DNA of 64,000 bases from positions 2,232,001-2,296,000 of the forward strand of contig JAETXT010000013.1 in assembly GCA_019188255.1 (NCBI GenBank), in the 5' to 3' direction. Below, in pieces: positions 23,279 to 35,330 of the stretch; within the stretch, counting starts at the first letter, position 1, and every line of letters begins with the position of its first letter. The notes below the pieces were generated by a model, which had not been told where the DNA came from, made no database searches, and worked only from the letters and a program-made list of their open reading frames with translations. The position numbers and the translations under genes were made by a program. Origin of the DNA: Verticillium longisporum. Taxonomy: Eukaryota > Ascomycota > Sordariomycetes > Glomerellales > Plectosphaerellaceae.

Positions 23279-24858
23279 ATGGCCTCACCAATCGCTTCGG
23301 CAGCCCTCAAGGCCCGCGTGCGCCGCCCTTCCATGCTCAAGAAGCTGACTCAACCCGACAAGCTCCTTCAGCACTTCCCCAATGGCGCGTACATCGGCTG
23401 GTCTGGCTTCACCGGTGTCGGCTACCCCAAGAAGATGCCCACCTACCTCGCCGATCATGTCGAGCAGAACAACCTGCAGGGAAAGCTAAAGTACTCGCTA
23501 TTCGTGGGCGCCTCATCCGGTGCTGAGACGGAAGACCGTTGGGCTGGTCTCGACATGATTGACCGCCGAAGCCCCCACCAGGTCGGCAAGTCCATCGCCA
23601 AGGGCATTAACGAGGGTCGCATTTCATTCTTCGATAAGCACCTGTCCATGTTCCCCGTCGATCTCATGTACGGCTTCTACACCAAAGACAGGCCAAACGA
23701 CAAGCTCGACGTTGTCGTCGTCGAAGCGACCGACATTATGGAAGACGGTAGCATCGTTCCAGGTGCTTCTGTCGGTGCCACGCCCGAGCTCATCCAGATG
23801 GCCAACAAGATCATCATCGAGGTCAACACATCGCTGCCCAGCTTTGAGGGCCTGCACGACATCACCATGACTGAGCTTCCCCCAAGCGCAAGCCTTACCT
23901 TATCATGGGTGTCGAGGACCGAATCGGTTCCACCTCCATTCCCATTGACCCGGAAAAGGTCGTGGGTATCATCGAGTCCGATTACCAGGACCAGACATCC
24001 CCCAACACACCCGCCGATGCCGGCAGCAAAGCTATCGCCGACAACTTGATTGAGTTCTTCGAGCACGAGGTTTCGCGCGGCCGACTGCCCGCGTCCCTGC
24101 TGCCTCTGCAGTCCGGTATTGGCAACATTGCCAACGCCGTCATTGGTGGCCTCTCCGAATCCAACTTCAAGAACCTCAAGGTCTGGACCGAGGTCATCCA
24201 GGACACCTTCCTCGACCTCTTCGATTCTGGTCGCCTTGACTTTGCCACCGCTACGTCGATCCGTTTCTCTCCCGATGGCTTCCGCCGCTTCTACGACAAC
24301 TGGGAGGACTACCACGGCAAGCTCCTTCTCCGCAGCCAACAAGTGTCCAACTCGCCTGAAATTATCCGCCGCCTTGGTGTCATTGGCATGAACACCCCTG
24401 TCGAGGTCGACATGTATGCGCACGCCAACTCGACCTGCGTCATGGGCAGCCGCATGCTCAACGGTCTCGGAGGCAGCGCCGATTTCCTCCGCAGTTCCAA
24501 GTACTCCATCATGCACACCCCCAGTACAAGGCCCTCCAAGACCGACCCTCACGGTGTCAGCTGTATCGTGCCCATGTGTACGCACGTCGACCAGACGGAA
24601 CACGACCTCGACGTCATCGTTACGGAGAACGGTCTCGCCGACGTGCGTGGTCTCAGCCCCCGCGAGAGGGCGAGAGTCATCATCAAGAAGTGCGCCCACC
24701 CCGTATACCAGCCCATCCTGGAGCGCTACCTCGACAAGGCCGAGTTTGAGTGCCTCAAGAAGGGCTGGGGCCACGAGCCACACCTGCTGTTCAACAGCTT
24801 CGACATGCACAAGGCGCTTCTGGAGGAGGGCAGCATGCAGAAGGTCAAGAGCTTCTAA
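23279..24858 (+). CDS. ACH1: Acetyl-CoA hydrolase / CoA-transferase (one frame break)
   Basis: Mitochondrial enzyme that moves CoA between acyl groups (succinyl-CoA or propionyl-CoA to acetate) and is needed for acetate and propionate handling. Visible features are [17 protein letters not shown] near residue 40, [14 protein letters not shown], the nucleotide/CoA-binding [11 protein letters not shown], and [13 protein letters not shown] with the catalytic region further on. The first frame runs from 23279 into [13 protein letters not shown], and the next begins [14 protein letters not shown]. Joining them needs one extra C in the C5 run at 23879-23883, which gives 526 residues, the normal family length. 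There is no intron. A homopolymer base-call error is the likely reason for the break, since the gene is highly conserved on both sides. Confidence 0.93.
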
Positions 24859-25079
24859 ACAAGACGTGACGAGAGAGGTAGGGAGGTGCGAGGCAGTCAG
24901 TGACCATTTTTAGTAGCAGAAATGGTTCACACAAAGTTTTAGTACAGCTCTACGGAGCTGACGAACCGCTTGGGGTCACGGACCTGATCTAAGCCGTCGT
25001 TATCATAGACATTTCTCGAATTTACTTGTTCAAATCACGACTCGATGTGTCTTTTTGTCTACGCGTGTTTTCTATCAGT

Positions 25080-26761
25080 CTACTCTGGCGTCGAGGGCTC
25101 TGCCGGGATAACAGCCTCCTCTGCTGATACGCCCTCCTTCCACACGTAAGACGCCGCGACATGCTCATCCAGAGGCTGCTTCTGACCTTCACGTCGGTAG
25201 AAGTTCTCGCGGTATGTGCCCGCCGGTACAGCGTAGTCGTCCCAGAAGAGGCCGCGCTTGCGCAGCTCGGGCAGCAGCAGCTCAACAATGTCCTCAAAGG
25301 ACTGGGGAAAGAGAACATAGGCCTGGCAAGGTTAGCGACTACATTCATCAAGCATCCACTTTGGAAACTCACAAAGTTGAAGCCATCAACATCCGCCTCC
25401 CGCACCCAAGTCTCCAGACCATCAGCCACCTGTTCCGCCGTGCCGACGAGCACAGGCCCATTGCCACCGATGCTCACATGCTCAGCAATCGTGTGCTTGG
25501 TCCACTTGGCCGTGCCGGGCGAGAATCGGGCATACCCTTCGACCGTCGACCGCACGGCATTGCCCTCGACCTGGCGCAGCTCCTGCTCGTCGCCGTACTG
25601 CCCGAGATCAATGCCCGTCCACCCGCCAAACAGCGCCAGCGCGCCCTCGAGCGACGCGTACTGCCTGTAGTCGGCGAGCTTGGCCTGCGCCTCCTCCTCC
25701 GTGCGCCCAAGGATGGGCGTCACGAGCGCGAGCACCTTGATGTCCTTGCCGTTGCGCCCGTATCCGGACTCGGCGAGGGCGCGGATCTCGGCGACGTTCT
25801 TGGCGCACACGGCGGGCGCGTGCGCCGACACGAAGACGGCCTCGGCGTGCTGCGCAGCAAACTGCTTGCCGGCACGGGAGGCGCCCGCCTGCAGCAGCAG
25901 CGGCGTCCTCTGCGGCGAGGGCTGGGTGATATGCGGGCCGGGGACGTTGAAAAAGCGGCCGTCGTGGTTGATGGGGCGCACGAGCGCGGGGTCGGTGTAG
26001 ATGCCGCGAGCGCGATCGAGAATCACAGCGTCGGTGCGCCAGGAGGAGTTGAGTAGCTTGTAGACTACGCGGATGTACTCTTCCGCTTGGGCGTAGCGGT
26101 CGTCGTGCTGGGAGTGTCAGTGGACTCATGCCGTTCTATGAGCAGGGAAGCATACCTGGGGCTGTTCGGTGAGACCCATGTTCTTCGCGGCTGAGTCGAG
26201 GTAGCTGGTGACAATCTGCACATGTCAGTTGAAGGCTCGTCAGACTTGTGGGCAGGAGTACACCAACGTTCCAACCGAGACTGCGCATCTATCGTCAGCA
26301 CCTTCTCTACTTTTGTGGGAAGCAGGGCAGACTTACCGTCCTCCCGTCAGATGATCCAATGTTCCGAGTCTCCTCGCCAGGTGGTATGGCTGCTCATAGG
26401 TCGTGGACACTGTAACACCGAACCCGATGCTCTCCGTCGCAGCCGCCATGGCTGACACCACCGCCAATGGCTCATTGACAGGCCACTGCGCACCAGACGT
26501 AATGGCTGGCTCGAGCGACTTGTTGTAGACGTCATAGCCACCCAGGACATCGGCAATGAAGACTCCGTGGAACTTTGCCTTCTCGAGGAGCTTCGCGAGA
26601 TCCACCCAATGCTTCGCCGAGTTGAAGTTGTGAGACTGATCATCAGGATGGCGCCAGAGACCGGGGGACTGGTGACCACTGCACATCTCGACAAAGGCGT
26701 TGACGATGAGACTCTTCTTCGGGGTGGCCCCGGAGGGCGGGTTAATGTTGGCGTCGCCCAT
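25080..26761 (-). CDS. Flavin-dependent monooxygenase, LLM class (NtaA/SnaA/DszA-like), copy 1
   Basis: FMNH2-dependent oxygenase of the bacterial luciferase-like superfamily. Relatives oxidise nitrilotriacetate, dibenzothiophene sulfone or cyclic terpenoid ketones, with reduced FMN from a separate reductase. Five exons: 26337-26761, 26268-26280 (a 13-bp microexon), 26156-26215, 25373-26107 and 25080-25322, separated by introns of 48-56 bp with GT-AG ends. The spliced product is an intact 491 residues. Motifs include GVFIADVLGGYDVYNKS, HLTGGRLGWNIVTSYLDSAA across the microexon, SPQRTPLLLQAGASRAGKQF and ADVDGFNF. It has the same length as the homologue at 35331-37037. No mitochondrial or peroxisomal signal was noticed. 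Substrate unknown. Confidence 0.92.
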
Positions 26762-27714
26762 GATGATTGTCGTCTCGATGTTATCGTGATTACTTGCGAT
26801 AGGATTCCAACGTAACTACAGACGCGACTGAGACTGGCAGTAATCGAACGACAGTCAAGGTAATGCAGAATGTGCAATGTCTAGGGGGTAAATCTGCGAA
26901 GATTCGCGTTTTGAACACGATCGACAGAACCTTGCAATCAGCCGAGTGAAAGCGCGTCACACTCGATTCAATCTTCCAGAGCTTCCACGCAGCAGCCCAC
27001 GCCAGAACGCGTGCTGCGCCGACAACGCCGATGGATGACAGCCCCGATCATCGGCCGGCAGGCGCCGGCCCCGCATGAGTGGGGCGATGGTGCCATCGGA
27101 GCTCCGGGTGGCGTCAGTCCTCCGTGGACTCGTTTTGAACAGCTCAAGCGCGAGGGGTAACGTTCCAGATAACAAACCTGTGGGGGTTCCATGTGCGTTG
27201 ACGTCTTTCGTGGCGTCGAAGCCATTGATCTTCGGGCAGACGAAACAGTCACGGGTACTGGTAAACGGACCATGCAGATGACGCCATGTTAGGCACAAAG
27301 GTGACATGTCTAGACGCGTGTCGGGTTCAACGCAGCCCGCAGGATCGGTAAAATAACTGTCGGCTTGCATCTGCCGGGTCAGGGATGTACGAGTGCCGGA
27401 ATCTCCTTCGTGGATAGAAAGATGCATGAGGCGTGGGGTTGAGCATCATTATCGAGACAAGGGGGCCAGTCCATCTCGGAGAATGCATCAACGAATGGCC
27501 TGTCACAAGCTGGCCACACAGGCAATTGATACCACATCGAATGATATAAAATAATAGAATCGGTTTAATTGGGTCGGGTAAAATCGATTTGTCCTCTATT
27601 GTAAAGCTAACCTGGAGGCGAACCAGGTTCGCCGATGCTTCTCCAACCCCAACTTTCAGATTCCGACCCCTAGTCCCCTTGACAACCCAGCTGTGATCGG
27701 CGTCCTCAGCCAAA
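26762..27714. promoter_or_regulatory. Intergenic region upstream of LLM monooxygenase copy 1
   Basis: Between the start of the monooxygenase gene and the stop of the UNC-93-like gene. A 156-codon minus-strand frame at 26957-27427 has no recognisable motif and was not called. The stretch probably holds the promoter of the monooxygenase and the 3' end of its neighbour. Confidence 0.45.
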
Positions 27715-29424
27715 TCAATTCAGTCCAGTCTTGCTCTCCCCGCCAGCGAAGGCTTTCTTGCCCTCTCCGTCCTCGCTCTGTGTCTCGCTCGACACCGCGC
27801 CGTCGCCTGCCTGAGTGATCTGGGCCTCATGGTGGATCCCCTTTTCGGCTCCGTTACCAAAGTGCTTGAGAACAAGCCAGGCCGGACCAATAGCGAGGGC
27901 CCACAAGCTGAAGTTCATGTAGATACCACCAATCTCGCCAAAGACGGGAATGGAGGTCAGGCCGTAGCTGACAGCCTGCCACGCGGACTCGGTACCACGG
28001 AGCAGAGCGGCGTAGCGAATGACCTGGTCCTCGGTTTCGGCCAGGTTCGTGACGAAGAAGTAGCTGATCTGTGAGCGAGATTGCCGAGATCCGCAGGAGG
28101 TTAGTACTTACAGGAACAGGTAGTTGATTTGGAATCCAATCGTCAGGAAGATGTAGACGCCAAAGGCAGCGCCAAAGCCGGGGCTGCTCCAATCGTAGGT
28201 GGGACGACTTTCGCGGAATCTGGTGGCCATGACTGTAGCCCATGTCCACCAGGCACCCTGGGTGACGACAATGAACCAGAATGCGCCGCGGGAGCGCGTC
28301 TTGAGAGGGATCTTGGTGCGGTCGAGCCAGTGCTGCATCCGTCAGCTTGGTTCGGTAATGAGTACACAGGCCTTACTTACACCCAGAAGGTTGCCGGAGC
28401 TAACGGCCACGATACCAGACAGGAAAGAGCCAAGCGCACGCGCGCGGACAGAGAACCACACTGCGTCCTGTTAGATGCTATGATGCGCAACCTTGACACT
28501 CAAGAAAACTTACGAGCGATGTATGTGAAATACACGGCCTCAGCAAAGACAGCCTGTCCAATCCAGGGGAGGAGGAGCAGGAATTTGGGCTTCATGAAGT
28601 TTTTGTCGTAGCCTTGATCTCGTACCACGGGTTCTCGACGATGGACAGATTCACTTTCTTGCCATCCCTGCGCTCGACCTTGCTTGGCTTGTTCAGGAAG
28701 AAGCCGACAAATGGACCGGCCGCCTGAATGGCGATGAAGATGATGAAAACGGTGTACGAGACACTGCCGGCTTGGTCCCGGTCAGCGTTGAGACCCAGGT
28801 TGATCGCACCACCGAGGATCTGTCCGCCGAGACGGTAGGTCAGCCAGTAGCCGAGGGCCTTGCCGCGGTTCCACGGCTCAGGGTAGGCAATGGCGATCGC
28901 AGCCTCCGCCATCCAGAAGACACCAGCCGAGATACCGCAAACAGCAGCGCCGACAAGCATGAGCCACTCAGTGCCATAGCGATTATTGCTGTAGAGGCCG
29001 GCAGCAAACGGCGCATAACCAACGCTGACAGTGTTAGCGAGAAAGTCAACACGCGAAGAAGTGTGCGCAGTCTTACGTTCCAAAGATGAGAGCACCCTTG
29101 ATACCGATGTAGTGGACAATCACACTCGAGAAATAGCACGAGACGACCATGAGACAGAACGTCAGCGCATTGGCAGCGTTGACGAGCTTAGGAGACGCAG
29201 CGCCGCCTGCACCCAGGGAGTTCATGGCTCCCCAGATGCCGGGCGCGGCAAAGTTGCAGAGACCCAGGATGGTCATGTTGTAAAAGGTCGAGCGGTTCCA
29301 TCTCACTGCAATGTACGATTAGAACGACTGCTTCATTTAATGCGTATTTGCCCAGCCTACCTGGGTGCTGCTGCTCCTTGGGAGGAGCAACCTGATCTTG
29401 GCGGAGTTCCTGAGAGTCGGACAT
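27715..29424 (-). CDS. UNC-93-like major facilitator superfamily protein (one frame break)
   Basis: Polytopic membrane protein of the UNC-93 branch of the MFS; fungal members are uncharacterised transporters. Exons are 29361-29424, 29077-29305, 28514-29024, 28381-28460, 28112-28332 and 27715-28063, with introns of 48-55 bp. The N-terminal motif NRSTFYNMTILGLCNFAAPG and the segment FWMAEAAIAIAYPEPWNRGK are typical of the family. One base is missing in the T5 run at 28600-28604 (coding A5): adding it joins WYEIKATTK to FMKPKFLLLLPWIGQAVFAE and gives 484 residues. The C-terminus is charged and likely cytosolic. It lies between two oxygenase genes transcribed in the same direction, so it may move their substrate or product. 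Confidence 0.88.
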
Positions 29425-30163
29425 CTTGCGAGTAGATTTGACGAAACAAAGATGGGAGACGCAGTGATCGGCAACATCAAAAGAAAATCGGTCCTGACGC
29501 CCAGATTTTATGCCAGGGCGTTCAGGAGGCTGTCAGAGCTTGACACCAAAGATCAGGGTCGCCCGGGCCACGACTCCCACGTGTTGGGCGCCCACGGCAG
29601 TTGACCCGTCTGTTCGGAGACAGCTCCGGTTACGGTTCCGCCATGTTCCAGGGTAGGTTGAGCAGCCAAGACCGGGGAGGTTGCGACATCCGCCGGGCCA
29701 GGACGTAATGGCCGACCACCCTGTCCAGACCGCAGCTAACGCCGACCCCTGCAACGGAGTGGTCTCCACAACAAGATGTGATGTATTTTCTGCAGGGTCC
29801 TACCGATGGGAACCCGGCTGAACGGGGGTTTCGGAGCTCTTGATGCCGAGAGGGACTGCATCTCGGAGAAGCTCAAGCGATTGAGACATTTAGACTGGGG
29901 TTCGATATGTCGCATGGCATGAGCTGAGATCGGAGAGTTCCGGTGACTCAACATGACGGGTCTGATCATGGCATTTTGCTAAGAGTAATAGCTTCCTTGA
30001 GGCGTTTCGCGAGTATATCCCAGGAGTCCGGTACCGCAGGCAGGGATAGGCAGGGGTCGCGTGGCGGTAAAGGGATGCATCGATGAAGACGAGGCATCAA
30101 CTGTGGGATGAAGGCATGGAGGTTTGAACGTTACGGTTTATTCTTCAAGATGACTAACAGAGC
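29425..30163. promoter_or_regulatory. Intergenic region upstream of the UNC-93-like gene
   Basis: Between the start of the UNC-93-like gene and the stop of the Baeyer-Villiger monooxygenase gene, both on the minus strand. No other gene was recognised. Confidence 0.45.
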
Positions 30164-32099
30164 CTACGGCACTGAGTACCAGCCTTCGTGAACATCTCTC
30201 AGGTCAACCTTGTCCGCTCGTACTAGATAGTCTGTCATATCGGTCCCCTCTGTCAATTCCTTCTTGGTGCAGCCCTTTCCGAAGTACCACAGGAACGGGT
30301 TGCCTCCGCTCTCTTCTACGTACTCGTACTCCCAGTCCTCCCACCTTGGCTCTCGCTGAACCATGGTCACAAGCGATGCGCTGCCTGGCCAAAGACCGTG
30401 AATCCTGGCACCCGGTTTGCCGCCGTTGTACCGGGAGCTGCACCCTTCCGATAGCACCGTTGTTGCAAAGAAGGCGTCTGACCACTGGGTGTACTGTTCA
30501 GCTGCTCTTTTCTTTGGTTGAATCGTGCGAATGCCCTCCCTCGCTGCCTTGCGCAGGATTCGCGCGTAAAAGACAACCTGATTCTCCACATTGTGCGGCA
30601 CCGTTCCTGATCGCCCTGAACCACCTGGTCCGTGGACAAAGAGAAGGTTGGGAAAGTCGGGTGCCGCAGCACCGAGATATGTGTAGGGAAACCCGTATTT
30701 TCCACCCTCGCGCCAGGTTTGAGAGAGATCCTCGCCGCGGGCAACAATGGGAAAAGGGGTACCATGTCGACGTTGGCGCCGGTAGCGCAGAAAATGGCGT
30801 CGACCTCACGATGGCGGCCATCTTCCGTCTCAATACCCGTTGGGGTGATGCGCTTGATCTTGGTGCGGATATAGTCAACATTGTCTGCCGTGATAGCCTC
30901 GAGGTAGCCGGGTCCTGGTGTTAAGCGACGGCAGTGTGGAGAAAAGTCAGGGATGAGGGCATCAACGAGATCAGGGCGCTTAGCCAGACGGTCGTTCATG
31001 GCCTTCTTGAAGGACTCGCGCTGAGACTCGACCGTCTCGTGGCCCTTGAGATAGCCGTTGAATCCACGGTAATATTGGCCCTCTTGCTCCTTACGGTATT
31101 TCAGGTACGCGTCTGGGTCTTGCTTAAAGGCATCACGCTGCTCTTGTGAGATTGGAAGCGGGTCGAGTGAAGTGTCATGACCAGCAAAGGAGGCCGTCAC
31201 CCAGGTCTTGTTTCGGGCATAATGGTCAAGCCGCCCAGCCACGCGCTGGAGATGCGAGGTGAGCTGTATGCCACTGGCGCCGTTGCCAATGACGGCAATG
31301 TTCTTCACACGTGGATCAAATTCGGGGTCCCAGTTCGAGGCGTGTCTGAGGATTCCCTTGAAGTCGTTGATGCCAGGATAGTCAGGCAGCTTCCAGGCGT
31401 TGAAACGACCGATTGCTGTGAGCACGAAATCTGCCGTCTCGGTCCGCAGAACGTCTGTCTTGAGGTCCCGGACGCTGATCTGCCACTCGGATTTCACGTC
31501 GTCCCAGTTCAGGCCCTCAACCCGCTGAGACAGCTGTAGAAACTTGTATAGGTCGTATTTCTTTGCGAGCCCCTGCCAATAGTCGCGAATCTCGGCGCCC
31601 TGAGCGAACTGCTCCGACCATTGCGTGTTGGGGTCAAAAGTCGCCTGGTAAACGTGTGCAGGAACATCGCATCGCACACCAGGGTATATATTCTCGAACC
31701 AAGTTCCGCCCTGACGCAGGTCAGCCGAGGTCAATTGTCTTCTTTGGAGCGTAAACTCACCACATCGGCGTTCTTCTCAAAGATGGTGAGCTTGATGCCC
31801 GGTACCTTTGCTGGCAGTAGAATTCCAGAAAGTGTGCCACTCAGTCCAGCGCCAATGACAGCCACGCGAAGCTCTCGAGGCTCGTCAATGTAGCGATCTA
31901 TGAGCTTCTGGACTGGGTTGCTGTAGTTCGGTGGCTGGAAGAGCGACTCGGCGATGGCATCAATCTTTCGTTTCGTCTCCTCAAACGACGTGGCTGACGA
32001 GCTCTGGCCCGGCTTCACATGCGCGGCCACGGGCTGCGGTTTTTCATCGGGACCGACACCCTCGACACCACTGTCTGATGAAGCATGATAGTCTCCCAT
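30164..32099 (-). CDS. Baeyer-Villiger-type flavin monooxygenase (one frame break)
   Basis: Class B FAD/NADPH monooxygenase expected to insert oxygen next to a ketone, giving an ester or lactone. Exons are 31761-32099 and 30164-31710 with a 50-bp intron. Features in order: FAD Rossmann motif VIGAGLSG (about residue 95), ADVGGTWFENIYPGVRCDVP, the Baeyer-Villiger fingerprint FKGILRHASNWD (F-x-G-x3-H-x3-W), and the NADPH motif AVIGNGASGIQ. The frame breaks in VDMVPLFP at the G3 run 30749-30751 (coding C3, four expected). With one base added it continues IVARGEDLSQTWREGGKYG to the stop at 30164, 628 residues in all. The gene is divergent from the transporter at 33019. Confidence 0.9.
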
Positions 32100-33018
32100 A
32101 GTGTTCCAATGATGTTGCTCTCCGTGGTGACCAAGAGAGAATCGGTGCTTGGTCTTGATGAAAGAGGCCAAAGTCAGCAAGTGTAGCACCTTGATCACTA
32201 GATAAGACGCCCATACCCCGCGAAACACCATCCTTTTACCATGCCGATCCCTCTGGACCTTGTAGATCGACCCATCCAAGCTCGCCATCGGTAGCAGTGC
32301 CGTTCGACTCGCCGACGCCGCCCGCCGCGTCGTCTCACCTATGTGACCTCCGAGCACGCCATCCCCCACATCTTGTCGCATCACCCAGACTCCGGTTCGG
32401 CGCACCACGGATGTCAACACAGCGCACGCCATAATCTCCGACGGATCACTTTCGGCATCTTGGCAATCACATTGGGAGGTTGGTGCTCACAAAGTCGCAT
32501 TTGCACTGAACCTTGCCTGCATGGTGGCTGCGGCCAGTGTGCGTCGTTCAACTGATCCCTCTGTCATTGGGCAGTGTCAGTTTCGTTGAAGCTCTCATGT
32601 CGGGCAGCTCCCGACTCTTGTTGCCCCTCGAAAGGTTACATCAATTCTGCTTCGATGGTGCCATGACCCGAATGCTGGGCAACACCTCCGTAGCAGGAGG
32701 CTGGTGGGTGCTTGGAAAGATCACCATGAACTCTCCACTGGCTGGATTGATGTCTTCAAGATTGCCACCCTGGCTTGTCGTTGACGCAAGGACGCCTCGA
32801 TGCATGGCGAACAAGCTAGTTGAGTCGGACAGAAGTGATGTCGCGTGGTGACATGCTTGTTTCGCACGTGGGTTTGATGAACATAGGGTATCATAAAGAA
32901 GGCGGCGCCGTGTTTTCGAATTGCTGTGCAGGTGGTGAAGCTTTCTCGGGATCTAGACCTCTTTACGGGATAACTTTCTTTGGCAACAAGAGTTTGAACA
33001 TCTTGACATCTGAACATC
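32100..33018. promoter_or_regulatory. Bidirectional promoter between the Baeyer-Villiger gene and the MFS transporter
   Basis: A 919-bp gap separates two divergently transcribed genes, so a shared control region is likely. No specific transcription-factor site was identified with confidence. A minus-strand frame extends upstream of the chosen start at 32099 but shows no conserved motif. Confidence 0.5.
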
Positions 33019-34660
33019 ATGGCCAGCCCTCCAGCCAGGAAGTGGTACCATATCAGGTGGTACTCCGACACGGACACCAAGGAAGAACGCAAGTTCATTC
33101 GTAAAATCGACGCCCTCATCGTCCCTTACGCTGTTCTGGCATACTGGGTCAAGTACATTGACCAGGTATGTGTTGATTCCTGCCATCGAAGGAACTATAC
33201 TCTTAGTATCTTACTGGCTAACATTTCTACAGTCCAACTTGAGTAAACAGAGGCTCGTCCGCCACTTATGCATTGCATGCTGACTCTGGACACAGACAAT
33301 GCCTATGTGGCTGGCCTCAAGGAAGACCTTGACTTCCACGGCAATGAGCTCGTGCAATTGCAGACCTTCTACATTATTGGCGCCGTCACAGGACAGATTC
33401 CATTCTTTTTCCTGGTCACCTACATCCCCATGCACTGGTTGATCCCCTTCCTCGACATAAGCTGGGGCATCTTCACGCTGCTGCAATATCGCGTCCAAGG
33501 CTTCTCCGAACTTGCTGCCTACCGGTTTCTTGTGGGTTTTTTGAAGCTGCCTTCTTCCCCTTGATCCATTACGTACTCGGCGCATGGTACCGCGGCGATG
33601 AGATTGCGCGTCGTGGTGGCATCTTCTACACTGGTCTGTCGCTCGGAACCTTGACAGCAGGTCTCATCCAAGCTGGCGCCTCAGCGCGGCTTGATGGTGT
33701 CAACGGCTTGGAAGGATGGCGCTGGATGTACATTATCTGTGCTGTCATCACCATTCCCGTTGGCATCCTCGGATATTTTGTCATTCCCGGCACGCCCGAT
33801 CAGCCAAACCGTCGTGTATTGACGGAACAGGACATTAAGATTGGCGAGAGTCGTCTTCAGCGTGCTGGCCATGCATTTCACGGCAAGCTCAAGCTTCAGG
33901 ACCTCAAGAAGATTTTCCTGAAGCCGCAATTCTGGGCAATTATCCTCATCGACGTGCTCTTTTGGAATGCCGGAATCCACACAAGCTCTGGATCCTTCCT
34001 GCTCTGGATTAAGAGCCTGGGTCGATACTCTGCGGCGCGAGTCAACGAGCTTGGTACTATCGCACCCGGTCTGGGCATTTTCTACACCCTATTTGTGTGC
34101 TTTGCATCGGATCTGGTCCTCGGTCCCGCATGGGCCATTACCATGGCCCACGTATGGAACGTTATCGGCCTCATTATTCTGGTTATTTGGCATGTTCCTG
34201 AGTCCGCAAAGTGGTTTGCCTTCTCGACCATTTACGCCTCTTACTCCATGTCGAGTGTCTTCCACGGTTGGGTCAATACGCAGCTGCGTTCATCGCCTGC
34301 GCAGCGGTCCTTTACCCTCGTGCTCATCAACGCCATTTCACAGTCGTCCACGGCTTGGACGCCTCTGCTCGTATTCCCGACCGTCGAGGCGCCTAGGTAT
34401 CCCAAAGGTTTTCCGTTCACGTTGGGCTCGGCGATCCTTCTCATCATTGCGACACATGCTTTGCGGTTGCATCTCAAGCGTAAAGAGTATGTCCGCCCCA
34501 AGTCCGCACCTTGTTTGGCTTTTATTTTTCGCTGACACCATACAGCCCCAAGATTGAAGACACCACGGCATATGCTGAAGAGGCGGCCCCAATCCAGGAA
34601 ACCGGTGCCAACAAAAGCACGCCGGTGAGCGTGTCGGGTAAAAGGGATTCCAGCGAGTGA
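33019..34660 (+). CDS. MFS anion:cation symporter (pantothenate/allantoate permease type; one frame break)
   Basis: Proton-coupled importer of a small organic anion at the plasma membrane; characterised relatives carry pantothenate, nicotinate or allantoate. Exons are 33019-33165, 33233-33242 (a 10-bp microexon), 33296-34486 and 34546-34660. Typical features are the N-terminal KIDALIVPYAVLAYWVKYID, then DQSNLNNAYVAGLKEDL across the microexon, the helix 4-5 segment AAYRFLVGFFEAAFFPL, and PGTPDQPNRRVLTEQD in the central loop. One T is missing from the T6 run at 33537-33542; seven are needed to join FLVGF to FEAAFFPLIHYVLG. The corrected length is 487 residues. It is divergent from the Baeyer-Villiger gene and probably imports a pathway substrate. 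Confidence 0.9.
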
Positions 34661-35330
34661 GCCCGGAGGCCGAGACAAGATGGATAGTGGGGGTTGAGCT
34701 GGCAATATTAGACGGGCCTAGAGCCCAGAATAGGCAGTATTGAGGGATCAATCAAGAATGCAGAGTGACCTGTCAAATAGAAGCCTCCGTCCGCAGGCCA
34801 TCAGCATTCATGACGAAATGCCATCCCGCGGGCATAACGTCACTCTCTGCATGACAAGTACGTGAACCATGGAAAAGCACACGACCTCACTCGACAGGCC
34901 TGCCGAATAGAACAATGACAGATCAAGCTCCCGCACGCCACAATGTCCCGCCCTGACGGTCGCGCCGTTGAAGCCGACAGAGGCCGCGCCCTCTTGGGGC
35001 CAATGACACCATCCGTACCCGCAATGGCGCGAGCGTGCCACGCGAGGATTGGGGATTTAGGCGCTCTTCATCCCGCGTCGGCTCCCCACGGTAAAGCGGG
35101 CAGCAGTTGGGTCACGATGCGTTCGCGCGACGATACGCTCGAATTGTGAGGCTATTGAGCGGAAGGCGTCATCTAGCACAAGCGGTTTTTGACAAGTCCG
35201 CTGGCGGTCGTTGGCGGTCGAAAAAAATGCAATGCGCCATAACGTACTTGAAGAAAAGGCTTGCCTTGCACATGCGTCTCGACGTGAACCTGTATGTTCG
35301 CGTCCTTGATCCAAAAGCAACAGTCGCAAA
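34661..35330. promoter_or_regulatory. Intergenic region upstream of LLM monooxygenase copy 2
   Basis: 670 bp between two genes in tandem orientation. No coding or repeat signal was recognised. Confidence 0.45.

Noticed and set aside
23677..24810. Minus-strand open frame (377 codons) opposite ACH1
   Set aside because: It has no motif and the opposite strand encodes a conserved enzyme.
26957..27427. Minus-strand frame of 156 codons upstream of LLM monooxygenase copy 1
   Set aside because: No recognisable domain, no signal peptide and no splice partner. It is kept as intergenic sequence.
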